A stretch of DNA of 64,000 nt, from assembly GCA_033875255.1 (NCBI GenBank), contig JAWZSN010000008.1, positions 62,001 through 126,000 on the forward strand, given 5' to 3'. The stretch comes from Marinimicrococcus sp033875255. GTDB lineage: Bacteria > Pseudomonadota > Alphaproteobacteria > Geminicoccales > Geminicoccaceae. Under the pieces are notes generated by a model. It worked only from the letters and a program-made list of their open reading frames with translations, had not been told where the DNA came from and searched no databases. The stretch's first letter is position 1. Every line of letters starts with the position of its first letter. Positions 44,320 through 53,024 of this stretch are shown here, in pieces. The position numbers were made by a program, and so were the translations under genes.

Positions 44320-44587
44320 CGGACCTCACACGACGGTCGTTCATCATGCAAGCCTGGTTGGTCGCCTCTGGCGCGACAAATGCGACAGGACCGCGGTCAT
44401 TCGAGGCGTTGCGTACGGCGCCGTCCCGTGCTTTGGGAGGCATGCGCTGGATGGGACCGTCAATCTACTTCTCGGTTTACAGCATCCGTGTACGCTCGCC
44501 ATGTGGTTGCGGCAAGCGGCAATTCGGACACATCTCGGCGCTCCTTTCCGCCGTCGCCGTGATATATCGTATAGGGTATATTGCCTG

Positions 44588-45268
44588 CTAGTCGCCGAGC
44601 ATGTGTGCGAGGGCGTCCCCTGCTTCGTTGATGTCGGCGGCCATCGCCGTGCGGGCGGCAGCCTCATCACCGCCCTCGAGCGCCGCGAGCAGGGCCGCAT
44701 GCCACTCGTTGGCGGTCCGCCAGTTGCCCGATCGGTGGAGCAGGGTAAGGTAGGGCCCGATCTGCAGCCAGAGCTGCTCGATGATCGCCAGCAGCGTCGC
44801 CGACCTGCTCGCCTGGTAAATCGCGAAATGAAACTCCTGATTGGCTGCGAGGAACGTCCGCCTGTCGTCGGAGTCCTCGTGCCGGCGCAGCGTCTCCAGG
44901 AGCTCGCGCAGACGGTCGAGCTCGGGTGGCGTGATGCTTCTTGCCGCCCACCCGGCTGCCGTGGCCTCCACCTCGACGCGCACGCGCCGTAGATCGGCCA
45001 GCCGCGCGGCACTCAGCGGCGGTACCCCGACCGACCGCCCCGAGACCACCGTCAGGGCCTTTTCCGCGGTGAGCCGGCGCAACGCCTCGCGGACCGGCAT
45101 GGCGCTGGTACCCAGCTCGTCGGCCAGCCCCTGGATGGTCACGTTCTCGCCCGGCTGCAGCTCGCCGCGCATGATCGTGGCACACAGTGCCTCGTAGACA
45201 TGCTGCTGCATGGTCGTTCGCGGCACCGGTGCCAGGCGCCGCGCCGTCACCTCGTCTGCGCTTGTCAT
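44588..45268 (-). CDS. GntR-family regulator with FCD domain
   Basis: The 226-residue regulator has a winged helix at about 15-80 (MQQHVYEALCATIMRGELQP, VTIQGLADELGTSAMPVREA, LRRLTAEKALTV) and a C-terminal all-helical FCD ligand domain, with metal-site histidines plausible in NQEFHFAIYQ and NEWHAALLAALEGGD. FCD regulators typically respond to carboxylates or sugar acids. It is divergent from the SDR-ABC-transporter operon across 135 bases that include tandem TGATC repeats, so it very probably controls that operon. Downstream lies the promoter region of bcsA in the same direction. Confidence 0.9.
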   Translation of the reverse strand: MTSADEVTARRLAPVPRTTMQQHVYEALCATIMRGELQPGENVTIQGLADELGTSAMPVREALRRLTAEKALTVVSGRSVGVPPLSAARLADLRRVRVEVEATAAGWAARSITPPELDRLRELLETLRRHEDSDDRRTFLAANQEFHFAIYQASRSATLLAIIEQLWLQIGPYLTLLHRSGNWRTANEWHAALLAALEGGDEAAARTAMAADINEAGDALAHMLGD

Positions 45269-45322
45269 TCCCGTCTCTCCGACGCCCGAACTGCCCTGCT
45301 GCCGCGCCCTTGCCGGCTTTCA

Positions 45323-45342
45323 TGATCTGTGATCTATGATCA
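45323..45342. promoter_or_regulatory. Tandem TGATC operator for the GntR regulator
   Basis: TGATC-TGT-GATC-TAT-GATCA contains a perfect inverted repeat (TGATC-TAT-GATCA, 45330-45342) overlapped by a direct repeat of the same half-site. It lies between the divergent regulator and the SDR gene, 62 bases before the SDR start, and is far more A/T-rich than its surroundings. Short symmetric sites with central 3-base spacing fit FCD-type GntR proteins. Confidence 0.5.
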
Positions 45343-45403
45343 AAACGCAAATCGGCACGAGCAAGCTGCCGACAGCAAGTGGTGCTGCAGGGAGGCCTTC
45401 CAT

Positions 45404-46192
45404 ATGGCTCAGCCGCTTGTCGGAGGTGTGCGTTCCGGCCTTCGGGTGCTGGTGACGGCAGGCGCCGGCGGTATCGGCCGCGTCATGGCGGACACCTTCG
45501 TCGCGCACGGCGCGCGGGTGATGATCTGCGACGTCGACGAGGCTGCTCTCGACGGCTGGCGCAAGGCTCATCCCGGCCAGCCCGCGATCCGCGCCGATGT
45601 TGCCTCGCCGGCGGATGTCGACGCGCTGTTCGAGGCCGTCGCGCACGAGCTCGGCGGCCTCGACGTGCTGGTCAACAACGCCGGCATCGCCGGGCCCACG
45701 GCGGCGGTCGAGGACATCGATCCCGAGGAGTGGCGGCGGACCATCGACGTCAACCTCAACGGCCAATTCCACTGCCTGCGCCGCGCCGTCCCGCTCCTCA
45801 AGGCGGCTGGCAGCGGGTCGATCATCAACATCGCCTCGGTTGCCGGCCGGCTCGGCTACGCCTACCGGCTGCCCTACGCCGCCAGCAAATGGGCCATCGT
45901 CGGCATGACCGAGAGCCTGTCCATCGAGCTCGGCCGGGACGGGATCCGGGTCAACGCGATCCTGCCGGGCATCGTCGAGGGGCCGCGCATCGACAAGGTG
46001 ATCGGGGCGCGCGCCCAGGAGCTCGGCATCGGCTTCGAGGAGATGCGCCAGCGCTATCTCGAGAAAACCGCGCTGGGCCGGATGGTGACGCCGCAGGACG
46101 TTGCCAACATGGCGGTGTTCTTGTGCTCGTCGATGGGCGCCAGCATTTCCGGCCAGGCGCTCAGCGTGTGCGGGCACGTCACCAGCCTTTAA
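45404..46192 (+). CDS. Short-chain dehydrogenase/reductase
   Basis: The 262-residue classical SDR has the NAD loop TAGAGGIGRVMA, the NNAG motif (VLVNNAGIAG), the serine in INIASVAGR and YAASK as the Y-x3-K pair. IRVNAILPGIVEGPRI is the usual C-terminal substrate-loop start. GGGAGG lies upstream of ATG 45404. It is the first gene of an operon with a Liv-type importer, a hydroxyacid dehydrogenase and a beta-keto acid cleavage enzyme, so it probably oxidises an alcohol group of the imported compound. Its own substrate is unknown. Confidence 0.9.
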   Translation: MAQPLVGGVRSGLRVLVTAGAGGIGRVMADTFVAHGARVMICDVDEAALDGWRKAHPGQPAIRADVASPADVDALFEAVAHELGGLDVLVNNAGIAGPTAAVEDIDPEEWRRTIDVNLNGQFHCLRRAVPLLKAAGSGSIINIASVAGRLGYAYRLPYAASKWAIVGMTESLSIELGRDGIRVNAILPGIVEGPRIDKVIGARAQELGIGFEEMRQRYLEKTALGRMVTPQDVANMAVFLCSSMGASISGQALSVCGHVTSL

Positions 46193-46257
46193 TGGTAAGC
46201 TTGTGCACCGGCCGTTCGCGGCGGCGCACGATATGCCATCAGGGAGGACCACAAGAC

Positions 46258-47505
46258 ATGAGAACCGACCTCACCCGTCGCACGCTCCTCAAGGGTGCCG
46301 CAGGCACGGCGCTGGTCGCTGGCTTGGGCGCGCCGGCGGTGCTGCGCGCCCAGACCAGCGACGTGATCCGCGTCGGCCATCTGACGCCCCTGACCGGCTT
46401 TCTCGGGCCGCTTGGCGAATATGCGGTGATGTCGATCAAGCTCGCCGTCGACCAGCTCAACGAGCAAGGCGGCATCATGGGCCGCAAGGTCGAGCTGATC
46501 AGCGAGGACAGCGTCAATCCGTCGACCGCCTCCTCCAAGGCCCAGCGCCTGATCGAGCGCGATGGTGTGGCGCTCATCATCGGCGAGATCAGCTCGGCCT
46601 CGGGCCTGGCGATCGCCGAGGTGGCGGGCCGCACGAAGACGCTGTTCGTGAACACCGGCTGCAACTCCGACGCCCTGCGCGGCGCGGACTGCAACCGCTA
46701 CATGTTCCACGTCGAGGGTGCGAACTCGATGTATGTCAAGGCGTCCGGCCAGGCGTTGCTGCGCGACGGGATGATCGAGGGCAAGAAGCTCTTCTCGCTC
46801 ACCGCCGACTACGCCTTCGGCCACGATCTCTACCGGGTCGCCGACCGCTTCGTGACGCAGAACGGCGGCGAGTTCATCGCCAACGACCTGGTGCCAACCG
46901 ACGCCACCGACTTCAGCGCCTATATCCTCAAGGTTCGCCAGGCGCAGCCGGATCTGGTCATCTCGAACCTCGCCGGCAACCAGATCACCAGCTTCATCAA
47001 GCAGTACCGCGAGTACCAGCTGCCCTTCCCCATCGCCGGCTTCGGCTTCGACACGGCGCTGGCCTGGGGTGCGGGGGCCGGCGCCATGCAGGGCACCTGG
47101 CCGTGCATCTGGTACCACACGATCTCCACGCCCAGCTCGCAGGCCTTCACCAAGAGCTTCAACGAGCGCTACGGCAAGCCGCCGGAGAACCAGGCGTGGG
47201 GCGAGTTCGTCGCCATGAACGCCATCGCGCGCGCCATGGAGGAGACGAAGAGCACGAACAGCGACGAGCTCATCCAGCACATGGAGAAGGGCGCCAAGTT
47301 CGACGTTCTCAAGGAGCGCGAGGGTTACTTCCGCGACTGGGACCACCAGCTCATCAACGAGATGTACACCATGACGCCCAAGGAGAAGGGCCAGATGAGC
47401 GACCAGTGGGACCTCATGGAGCTGAGCGCCGCCGTCCCGGGCCCCGACCAGGAGCTCGATGTCATCGCTCCCTCGAAAGAGGAGAATGCCTGCACCTTCG
47501 CCTGA
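46258..47505 (+). CDS. Branched-chain-type ABC transporter substrate-binding protein
   Basis: The 415-residue periplasmic protein has a Tat-like signal (TRRTLLKGAAGTALVAG with twin arginine) and the type I periplasmic-binding fold of LivJ/LivK/UrtA. Visible are IRVGHLTPLTGFLGPLGEYA, the GGIMGRKVELISEDSVNPST hinge region, and LFVNTGCNSDALRGADCNRY. Ligands of such proteins range from branched-chain amino acids and amides to aromatic and hydroxy acids. AGGGAGG is 9 bases before ATG 46258. It is followed by a strong hairpin and then the two permease genes. Confidence 0.9.
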   Translation: MRTDLTRRTLLKGAAGTALVAGLGAPAVLRAQTSDVIRVGHLTPLTGFLGPLGEYAVMSIKLAVDQLNEQGGIMGRKVELISEDSVNPSTASSKAQRLIERDGVALIIGEISSASGLAIAEVAGRTKTLFVNTGCNSDALRGADCNRYMFHVEGANSMYVKASGQALLRDGMIEGKKLFSLTADYAFGHDLYRVADRFVTQNGGEFIANDLVPTDATDFSAYILKVRQAQPDLVISNLAGNQITSFIKQYREYQLPFPIAGFGFDTALAWGAGAGAMQGTWPCIWYHTISTPSSQAFTKSFNERYGKPPENQAWGEFVAMNAIARAMEETKSTNSDELIQHMEKGAKFDVLKEREGYFRDWDHQLINEMYTMTPKEKGQMSDQWDLMELSAAVPGPDQELDVIAPSKEENACTFA

Positions 47506-47523
47506 GGGCAGGAGGCTCTTGAA

Positions 47524-47574
47524 GCGGCTGGCCGCGGCCGGCGGGGACTACCCCGGCACGCCGCGGCCAGCCGC
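47524..47574 (+). terminator. Intercistronic hairpin after the binding-protein gene
   Basis: The arms GCGGCTGGCCGCGG (47524-47537) and CCGCGGCCAGCCGC (47561-47574) are perfect 14-base complements, and the loop holds a second stem CGGGG-ACTA-CCCCG (47542-47555). It lies 18 bases after the binding-protein stop and before livH. No T-tract follows. In binding-protein operons such structures commonly protect the 5' message and partly stop transcription, so that the receptor is made in excess; this is the proposed role. Confidence 0.65.
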
Positions 47575-47660
47575 CCCTCCCTCGCCGGCCCTCCCGGGCC
47601 GGCCGTTCGAGACTGCCGGCCGCGAGCTGCTCGCGCGGCGGCGCTAGGGATGGTGATCAC

Positions 47661-48542
47661 GTGCCGCTGGAGCTCGTCTTCCTGCTCGAGCAGGTCGTCA
47701 ACGGCCTGCTCGTCGCCGCCTACTACCTGCTGATCGCCCTTGGCCTGTCGCTGATCTTCTCGCTCGGCGGGATCGTCAACCTGGCCCATGGCGCCTTCTA
47801 CGCGATCGGCGCCTACAGCGCCGTGGTGATCGGCAACCGGTTCGGCTTCGCCGCCTCCTTCGTCTGCGCGCCGCTGCTCGTGGCGGCGATCGGCATGGTG
47901 GTGGAACGTTTCCTGTTCCGGCGCTTCTACCGCGCCGACCCGGTCCTCACCCTGCTTTTGACCTTCGGTCTCGCGATGATCGCCGAGCAGTCGCTGCGGA
48001 TGATCTTCGGAGCGGCGCCCATCCCCTTCTCCATGCCCGAGTGGCTGAGCGGCGTCGTCTTCGTGGGCGACTTCATCTATCCCAGATACCGGCTCGGGAT
48101 GCTGGGCGTCGCCGCCGCGGCGGTGCTCGCTACGTGGCTGCTCATCAACAAGACGAGCTTCGGCAAGATCGTGCGCGCCGGGGTGCAGAACCCCGACATG
48201 GTGGGCGTGCTGGGCATCTCGCTGGCCCCGGTCATGACCGTCATGGTGGCCATCGGTGTGGGCCTTGCCGGGCTCGCCGGGGTCATGCTGGCGCCGATCA
48301 CCGGCGTCCACCCGGCCATGGGCAACGAGATCATGGTGGCGGCCTTCGTGGTCGTGGTGATCGGCGGCCTCGGCAGCTTTTGGGGCGTGGTGCTGGCGGC
48401 GATCCTGGTAGGCGTGGTGCGCGGGGTCACGGTCTACTACGTCCCGCCCGCCGCCGAGGCCTCCATGTACCTCCTGATGTTCCTCGTCCTCCTGGTGCGC
48501 CCGCGCGGGCTGCTGGGCGAGCGCATCGAGAAGTTCGAGTAG
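47661..48542 (+). CDS. livH: Branched-chain-type ABC transporter permease (LivH)
   Basis: The 293-residue permease has about eight hydrophobic helices and the LivH motifs GLSLIFSLGGIVNLAHGAFY and GFCVVVIGGLGSFWG-like (here FVVVVIGGLGSFWGVVL). The coupling-helix region is RAGVQNPDMVGVLGISL. It pairs with the LivM part of the next gene. Start GTG 47661 has an AGGGATGG sequence upstream. The 12-base gap to the next gene indicates one transcript. Confidence 0.92.
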   Translation: MPLELVFLLEQVVNGLLVAAYYLLIALGLSLIFSLGGIVNLAHGAFYAIGAYSAVVIGNRFGFAASFVCAPLLVAAIGMVVERFLFRRFYRADPVLTLLLTFGLAMIAEQSLRMIFGAAPIPFSMPEWLSGVVFVGDFIYPRYRLGMLGVAAAAVLATWLLINKTSFGKIVRAGVQNPDMVGVLGISLAPVMTVMVAIGVGLAGLAGVMLAPITGVHPAMGNEIMVAAFVVVVIGGLGSFWGVVLAAILVGVVRGVTVYYVPPAAEASMYLLMFLVLLVRPRGLLGERIEKFE

Positions 48543-48554
48543 GGAACGGCCACC

Positions 48555-51068
48555 GTGAAGACCTATGCTCCGCTTCTCGTCGGCGCGCTCGGGCTCATCG
48601 TCCTCCCGCCGCTCCTGCTCTCGCTCGGCCTGACCCTGACCTCGGCCACCGACGTCGTCATCTTCGCGATGGCAACGCTGGGCCTTAACCTCCTGGTCGG
48701 CTACACGGGCCTCGTCTCCTTCGGCCACGGCGCCTGGTTCGGGATGGGCGCCTATGCCGCTGCCCTGTTCCAGCGCCATCTCCTTCCCGACTCGATCGTC
48801 CTGCCGACCGTGCTGGGGGTGCTCTCGGTGACGGCGATCGCGGTCGTGGTGGGCTTCCTCATCCTGCGCCGCCGCGGCGTCTACTTCTCGCTCCTGACCC
48901 TGGCGCTGACCGCGATGCTCTATGCCGTGGCGTTCCGCTGGACCGAGGTCACCGGCGGCGAGAACGGCCTGGGCGGCGTGGTGCGTCCCGAGGTGCTGGG
49001 GATCGACCTCGCCGATCCCTGGGCCTACCTCGTGGCAGTCAGCATCGTGGGATTTCTTACCCTCGCTTTCCTGTGGCGGGTGGTGCGCTCGCCTGTCGGC
49101 ACGGTAATGGTGGCGATCCGCGAGAATGAGCAACGCGCCCAGTTCCAGGGTTATCCCACCAACCATTACAAGCTCCTGGCCTTCACCCTTTCCACGGCAG
49201 TGACCGCCCTCGCCGGCGCGCTTTTCGTCTTCCACCACCGCTTCGCCTCGGCCGACCCGCTTGCCATTCCCTTCTCGGGCGAGCTCTTGGCCATGGTGAT
49301 CATCGGCGGGATGCGCAACTTCCTGGGCCCGGCGCTGGGCGCCCTCTTCTACATCCTCTTTCGCGAGTTCCTGTCGATCGCGACGCCGAACTGGCTCTTT
49401 TATTTCGGCATCCTGTTCGTGGGCTTCATCGTCTTTTCGCCGCGCGGCCTGGTGGGGCTGGCGGAGCGGCTCCTGGCACCGTTCCGCAGGCATGTGGTGG
49501 AGGCCGCGGCCATGGCCGGACGCAAGATCGAGGCCATGCCGCTGCCCGCCTTCCTGCAGCCGCGCAGCCGGGTCGACGGCCCGGTCATCGCCTGCAAGGG
49601 CATGAGCAAGAGCTTCGGCGGCATCCACGCCGTGGCGGCTCTCGATCTCGAGGTGCGCGACAAGGCGATCCATGCGCTGATCGGGCCCAATGGCGCCGGC
49701 AAGACGACCGCCTTCAACTTGATCTCCGGCATGTTCCCGCCGGACGAGGGCGAGGTCCGGCTGATGGGCGAGCCGGTCGGCGGCCTGCCGCCGCACGCCA
49801 TCACCAGGCAGGGCCTCGCCCGCTCCTTCCAGATCACCAATCTCTACAAGGGCCTGAGCATCGAGGAGAATATCCGGCTCGGCCTGCAGGCGAGCCACGA
49901 CGCCCGCTTCTCCTTCTGGCGCGACGCCCGTGCCATCGGGGAGATCGAGCAGCAGGCGGCAGAGCTGATCCGCTTCCTCGGGCTCGCCGGCATCGAGAAG
50001 GCGCGCGCCGAGGAGCTTTCCTATGGCGGGCAGCGGCTGGTCGACATGGGTATGGCGCTGGCAACCCAGCCCCGCGTCCTGCTGCTGGACGAGCCGCTGG
50101 CGGGTCTCGCCGCCGCCGAGCGCGAGCGCATCTCCAACCTGGTCCTGACGATCTCAAGAAGCATCCCGGTGCTGATCGTCGAGCATGACATCGACCGGGT
50201 CCTGAACTTCGCCGCCACCGTCACGGTGATGAACCAGGGATCGCTGTTGGTGAGCGGCCCGCCCGCGGTGATCCGCGAGGACCGGCGCGTGCAGGAGGTC
50301 TATATCGGCTCGGGGATCGCCGCCATCCAGGAGCGGCCGCGGATCTCGGCGGCGCAGGGCGAGGCCATTCTCGAGCTCGACAAGGTCAACACGTTCTACG
50401 GCAAGAGCCATATCCTCGACGATGTGAGCCTCGAGGTGCGGCGCAACGAGATCGTGGCCCTGCTGGGCCGCAACGGTGCCGGCAAGTCGACGCTGCTCAA
50501 GAGCCTCATCGGTGTGGCCCCGCCGCGCACCGGCACGATCAGGCTGGACGGCGGCGACATCGCCGGCATGCCGGCGGCCGGGATCGCCCGGCTCGGCATC
50601 GGCTACGTGCCGCAGGGGCGCGGGCTCTTCGCCGGCATGAGCGTTCGCGACAATCTTCATCTGGGCGGTCTCAGGCGCCGCACCGGCCACGGCGTGCGTT
50701 GGGAGGAGGAGCGGATCTTCGAGTTCTTCCCGCGCATCCGTGAGCGGCTCGACACGCCGGCCGACTATCTCTCGGGCGGCGAGCAGCAGATGGTGGCAGT
50801 GGCCCGGGCGCTGTCCGGCGACGTCAAGGTGCTGCTCCTCGACGAGCCCTTCGAGGGGCTGGCTCCAGCGGTGATCGAGGAGCTGTTCGAGGCGTTTGAC
50901 CTGCTGCGCCGGGAGGTCGCCATCGTCATCGTCGAGCACAATCTCGACCTGGTGCTGGCGCTGGCCGAGCGTGCCTATGTGCTGGAGCGCGGCAGGGTGG
51001 TCCACGAGGGGCCGGCGCGTCCGCTCCTCGAGGATCTGGAGCTGCGCCGCCAGGTCTTGTGGCTATGA
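48555..51068 (+). CDS. livMGF: LivM-LivG-LivF triple fusion (permease + two ATPases)
   Basis: One 837-residue polypeptide carries three usually separate subunits. Residues 1-315 are a LivM permease (LGLNLLVGYTGLVSFGHGAW and VMVAIRENEQRAQFQGYPTN). A linker of about 35 residues follows. The first ATPase (about 355-590) is LivG-like, with Walker A 377-384, signature LSYGG near 488 and Walker B DEP at 512. The second (about 610-837) is LivF-like, with Walker A at 638, LSGGEQQ at 739 and LLLDEPFEGLAP. No stop or frameshift interrupts it. With LivH it makes a full importer from two polypeptides. GTG 48555 follows AGGGAACGG. Its stop overlaps an ATG of the next gene as ATGA. Such fused ATPase/permease proteins are known in proteobacterial databases but are uncommon. 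Confidence 0.93.
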   Translation: MKTYAPLLVGALGLIVLPPLLLSLGLTLTSATDVVIFAMATLGLNLLVGYTGLVSFGHGAWFGMGAYAAALFQRHLLPDSIVLPTVLGVLSVTAIAVVVGFLILRRRGVYFSLLTLALTAMLYAVAFRWTEVTGGENGLGGVVRPEVLGIDLADPWAYLVAVSIVGFLTLAFLWRVVRSPVGTVMVAIRENEQRAQFQGYPTNHYKLLAFTLSTAVTALAGALFVFHHRFASADPLAIPFSGELLAMVIIGGMRNFLGPALGALFYILFREFLSIATPNWLFYFGILFVGFIVFSPRGLVGLAERLLAPFRRHVVEAAAMAGRKIEAMPLPAFLQPRSRVDGPVIACKGMSKSFGGIHAVAALDLEVRDKAIHALIGPNGAGKTTAFNLISGMFPPDEGEVRLMGEPVGGLPPHAITRQGLARSFQITNLYKGLSIEENIRLGLQASHDARFSFWRDARAIGEIEQQAAELIRFLGLAGIEKARAEELSYGGQRLVDMGMALATQPRVLLLDEPLAGLAAAERERISNLVLTISRSIPVLIVEHDIDRVLNFAATVTVMNQGSLLVSGPPAVIREDRRVQEVYIGSGIAAIQERPRISAAQGEAILELDKVNTFYGKSHILDDVSLEVRRNEIVALLGRNGAGKSTLLKSLIGVAPPRTGTIRLDGGDIAGMPAAGIARLGIGYVPQGRGLFAGMSVRDNLHLGGLRRRTGHGVRWEEERIFEFFPRIRERLDTPADYLSGGEQQMVAVARALSGDVKVLLLDEPFEGLAPAVIEELFEAFDLLRREVAIVIVEHNLDLVLALAERAYVLERGRVVHEGPARPLLEDLELRRQVLWL

Positions 51069-51094
51069 GCGAAACCCGTGGGACGAGAGGTGGC

Positions 51095-52045
51095 ATGAGC
51101 GAGACCGTAGCGATCGTCGGGGCCGGCCTGATCGGTCGTGCCTGGGCGATAGCCTTTGCCCGCGCCGGCTGGAGCGTGCGCCTGTGGGACGCCGATCCGG
51201 CAGTGCCGGCACGCACCCTGGCGACCATCGAGCCGCTGCTGGCGGACATGGCGCATCACGGCCTCCTGGCCGGCCAGGACGTCCAGACGGTCATGGCGCG
51301 AATGGCGCCCGTGACGGATCTCGGGGAGGCGCTGGCCGGGGTCGCCTGGGTGCAGGAGAACGCGCCCGAGAAGGTCGAGGTCAAGCGCGAGCTCTGGGCC
51401 CGGATGGACCCGCTGGCGCCCCGCGAGGCGATTCTCGCCAGCTCCACCTCGGCGATCGTGCCCTCGAGGTTCACCGAGCATCTCGAGGGGCGCGAGCGCT
51501 GCGTCGTGGCCCATCCGCTCAACCCGCCCTATCTGATCCCGGCCGTCGAGGTGGTGCCGGCTCCGTGGACCTCGAAGGTTTCCATGGATCGCGCCGCCAC
51601 CGTGATGCGGGCCATCGGCCAGGCGCCCATCATGATGACCCGCGAGCTCGACGGTTTTGTCATGAACCGGATGCAAGGCGCTCTTCTGGAAGAGGCTTTC
51701 CGGCTGGTGGCGGACGGCTTGTGCACCGCCGAGGAAATCGATATCGGCCTGCGCGAGGGCCTGGCGCTGCGCTGGTCCTTCATGGGCCCGTTCGAGACCA
51801 TCGACCTCAACGCGCCCGGCGGGGTGCGCGACTACGTCACCCGCTACCAGGGCATCTACGAGAACCTCTTCCCCTCCATGCAGCGCCGGGTCGACTGGGC
51901 CGGCCCGGTCCTGGAGAAGGTCGAGAAGGAGCGCCGCGAGCGGGTGGCCGAGGACGCGCTTGCCGAGCGCCAGAACTGGCGCGACCGGCGCCTGATGGCG
52001 CTTGCGGGGCACAAGCGACGGGCCGCCAAGGATATCGGCGACTGA
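51095..52045 (+). CDS. 3-hydroxyacyl-CoA dehydrogenase-fold enzyme, lambda-crystallin-like
   Basis: The 316-residue NAD enzyme has the Rossmann loop VAIVGAGLIGRAWAIAFARA and the HAD-family pair SSTSA and VAHPLNPPYLIPAVEVV with the catalytic histidine. DGFVMNRMQGALLEEAFRLV and GLALRWSFMGPFETIDLNAP are characteristic of lambda-crystallin/L-gulonate 3-dehydrogenase and related beta-hydroxyacid dehydrogenases, which oxidise a free beta-hydroxy acid to the beta-keto acid. L-carnitine dehydrogenase is a related alternative. ATG 51095 has AGAGG just before it and gives a normal N-terminus; ATG 51065, overlapping the previous stop, is also possible. The next gene cleaves beta-keto acids, a direct functional match. 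Confidence 0.86.
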   Translation: MSETVAIVGAGLIGRAWAIAFARAGWSVRLWDADPAVPARTLATIEPLLADMAHHGLLAGQDVQTVMARMAPVTDLGEALAGVAWVQENAPEKVEVKRELWARMDPLAPREAILASSTSAIVPSRFTEHLEGRERCVVAHPLNPPYLIPAVEVVPAPWTSKVSMDRAATVMRAIGQAPIMMTRELDGFVMNRMQGALLEEAFRLVADGLCTAEEIDIGLREGLALRWSFMGPFETIDLNAPGGVRDYVTRYQGIYENLFPSMQRRVDWAGPVLEKVEKERRERVAEDALAERQNWRDRRLMALAGHKRRAAKDIGD

Positions 52046-52073
52046 ATTTTTTGAGACAAGCGAGAGAGAAACA

Positions 52074-53006
52074 ATGGCCAAGAGCCGCAAGGTCGTCATC
52101 ACCTGCGCCGTCACCGGCGCCATCCACACGCCCTCGATGTCGCCGCATCTGCCGGTGACCGCCGACGAGATCGCCGATGCCGCCATCGGTGCCGCCGAGG
52201 CGGGGGCCGCCGTCATCCATCTGCACGCCCGCGATCCCGAGACCGGCAAGCCCGACCAGAGCCCCGAGGCGTTCAGGAAGTTCCTGCCGCGCATCAAGCA
52301 GCAGTCGGACTGCGTGGTGAACATCACCACCGGCGGCGCCCCCAACATGACCGTCGACGAGCGCATCGGCCCTGCCAAGGTCTTCAAGCCCGAGGTCGCC
52401 TCGCTCAACATGGGCTCCATGAACTTCGGCCTGTTCCCGATGCTGGGCCGCTTCAAGGAGTTCAAGCACGAGTGGGAACGGACCCATCTCGAGAACAGTC
52501 GCGATCTCATTTTCCGCAATACGTTCAAGGACATCGAGTATGTCCTCAAGACGTTGAGCGATGGCGGCACACGCTTCGAGTTCGAATGCTACGACGTCGG
52601 CCATCTCTATAATCTGGCGCATTTTCTCGACCGCGGCCTGGTGAAGACCCCGCTCTTCGTGCAGACGGTCTTCGGCATCCTTGGCGGAATCGGCACGCAT
52701 CCCGAGGACGTGATGCACATGAAGCGCACCGCCGACCGGCTGTTCGGCGATGCTTATCGCTGGTCGGTGCTCGGCGCCGGCCGCAACCAGATGCCGATCG
52801 CCGCCATGGCGGCGGCACAGGGAGCCAATGTGCGCGTCGGCCTCGAGGACTCGCTGTGGGACGGCCCCGGCAAGCTCGCCGAGAGCAACGCTGCGCAGGT
52901 GCGCCGGGTGCGCATGATCATCGAGGGCCTGGGCCTGGAGATCGCCTCGCCCACCGAAGCCCGCGAGATCCTGGCCCTCAAGGGCGGCGACCAGGTCGCG
53001 TTCTGA
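52074..53006 (+). CDS. Beta-keto acid cleavage enzyme (BKACE, DUF849)
   Basis: The 310-residue TIM-barrel zinc enzyme belongs to the BKACE/Kce family, which condenses a beta-keto acid with acetyl-CoA and cleaves it to acetoacetate plus a new acyl-CoA. The zinc motif is HLHARDPETGKP (H49, H51), and the later VRVGLEDSLW carries the third ligand region. VVITCAVTGAIHTPSMSPHL is the family opening. Length is normal (about 310). Family members act on 3-keto-5-aminohexanoate, dehydrocarnitine, beta-ketoglutarate and others; the specificity residues were not assigned. A GAGAGA ribosome site precedes ATG 52074. It ends the operon before a hairpin. Confidence 0.93.
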   Translation: MAKSRKVVITCAVTGAIHTPSMSPHLPVTADEIADAAIGAAEAGAAVIHLHARDPETGKPDQSPEAFRKFLPRIKQQSDCVVNITTGGAPNMTVDERIGPAKVFKPEVASLNMGSMNFGLFPMLGRFKEFKHEWERTHLENSRDLIFRNTFKDIEYVLKTLSDGGTRFEFECYDVGHLYNLAHFLDRGLVKTPLFVQTVFGILGGIGTHPEDVMHMKRTADRLFGDAYRWSVLGAGRNQMPIAAMAAAQGANVRVGLEDSLWDGPGKLAESNAAQVRRVRMIIEGLGLEIASPTEAREILALKGGDQVAF

Positions 53007-53024
53007 GCCAGACAGCAACCGGCA

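Noticed and set aside
47459..47647. A 62-codon plus-strand frame between the binding protein and livH
   Set aside because: It spans the strong hairpin, overlaps the end of the binding-protein gene out of frame and has only proline/arginine-rich sequence.
47325..49898. An 857-codon minus-strand frame opposite the Liv genes
   Set aside because: It is a shadow of the LivH/LivMGF coding sequence, with repetitive His/Asp/Arg content and no motif.
51095..53006. Assignment of the dehydrogenase plus BKACE as an L-carnitine degradation pair
   Set aside because: Gene order fits, but the dehydrogenase motifs resemble lambda-crystallin/gulonate dehydrogenase more than carnitine dehydrogenase, so the substrate was left open.
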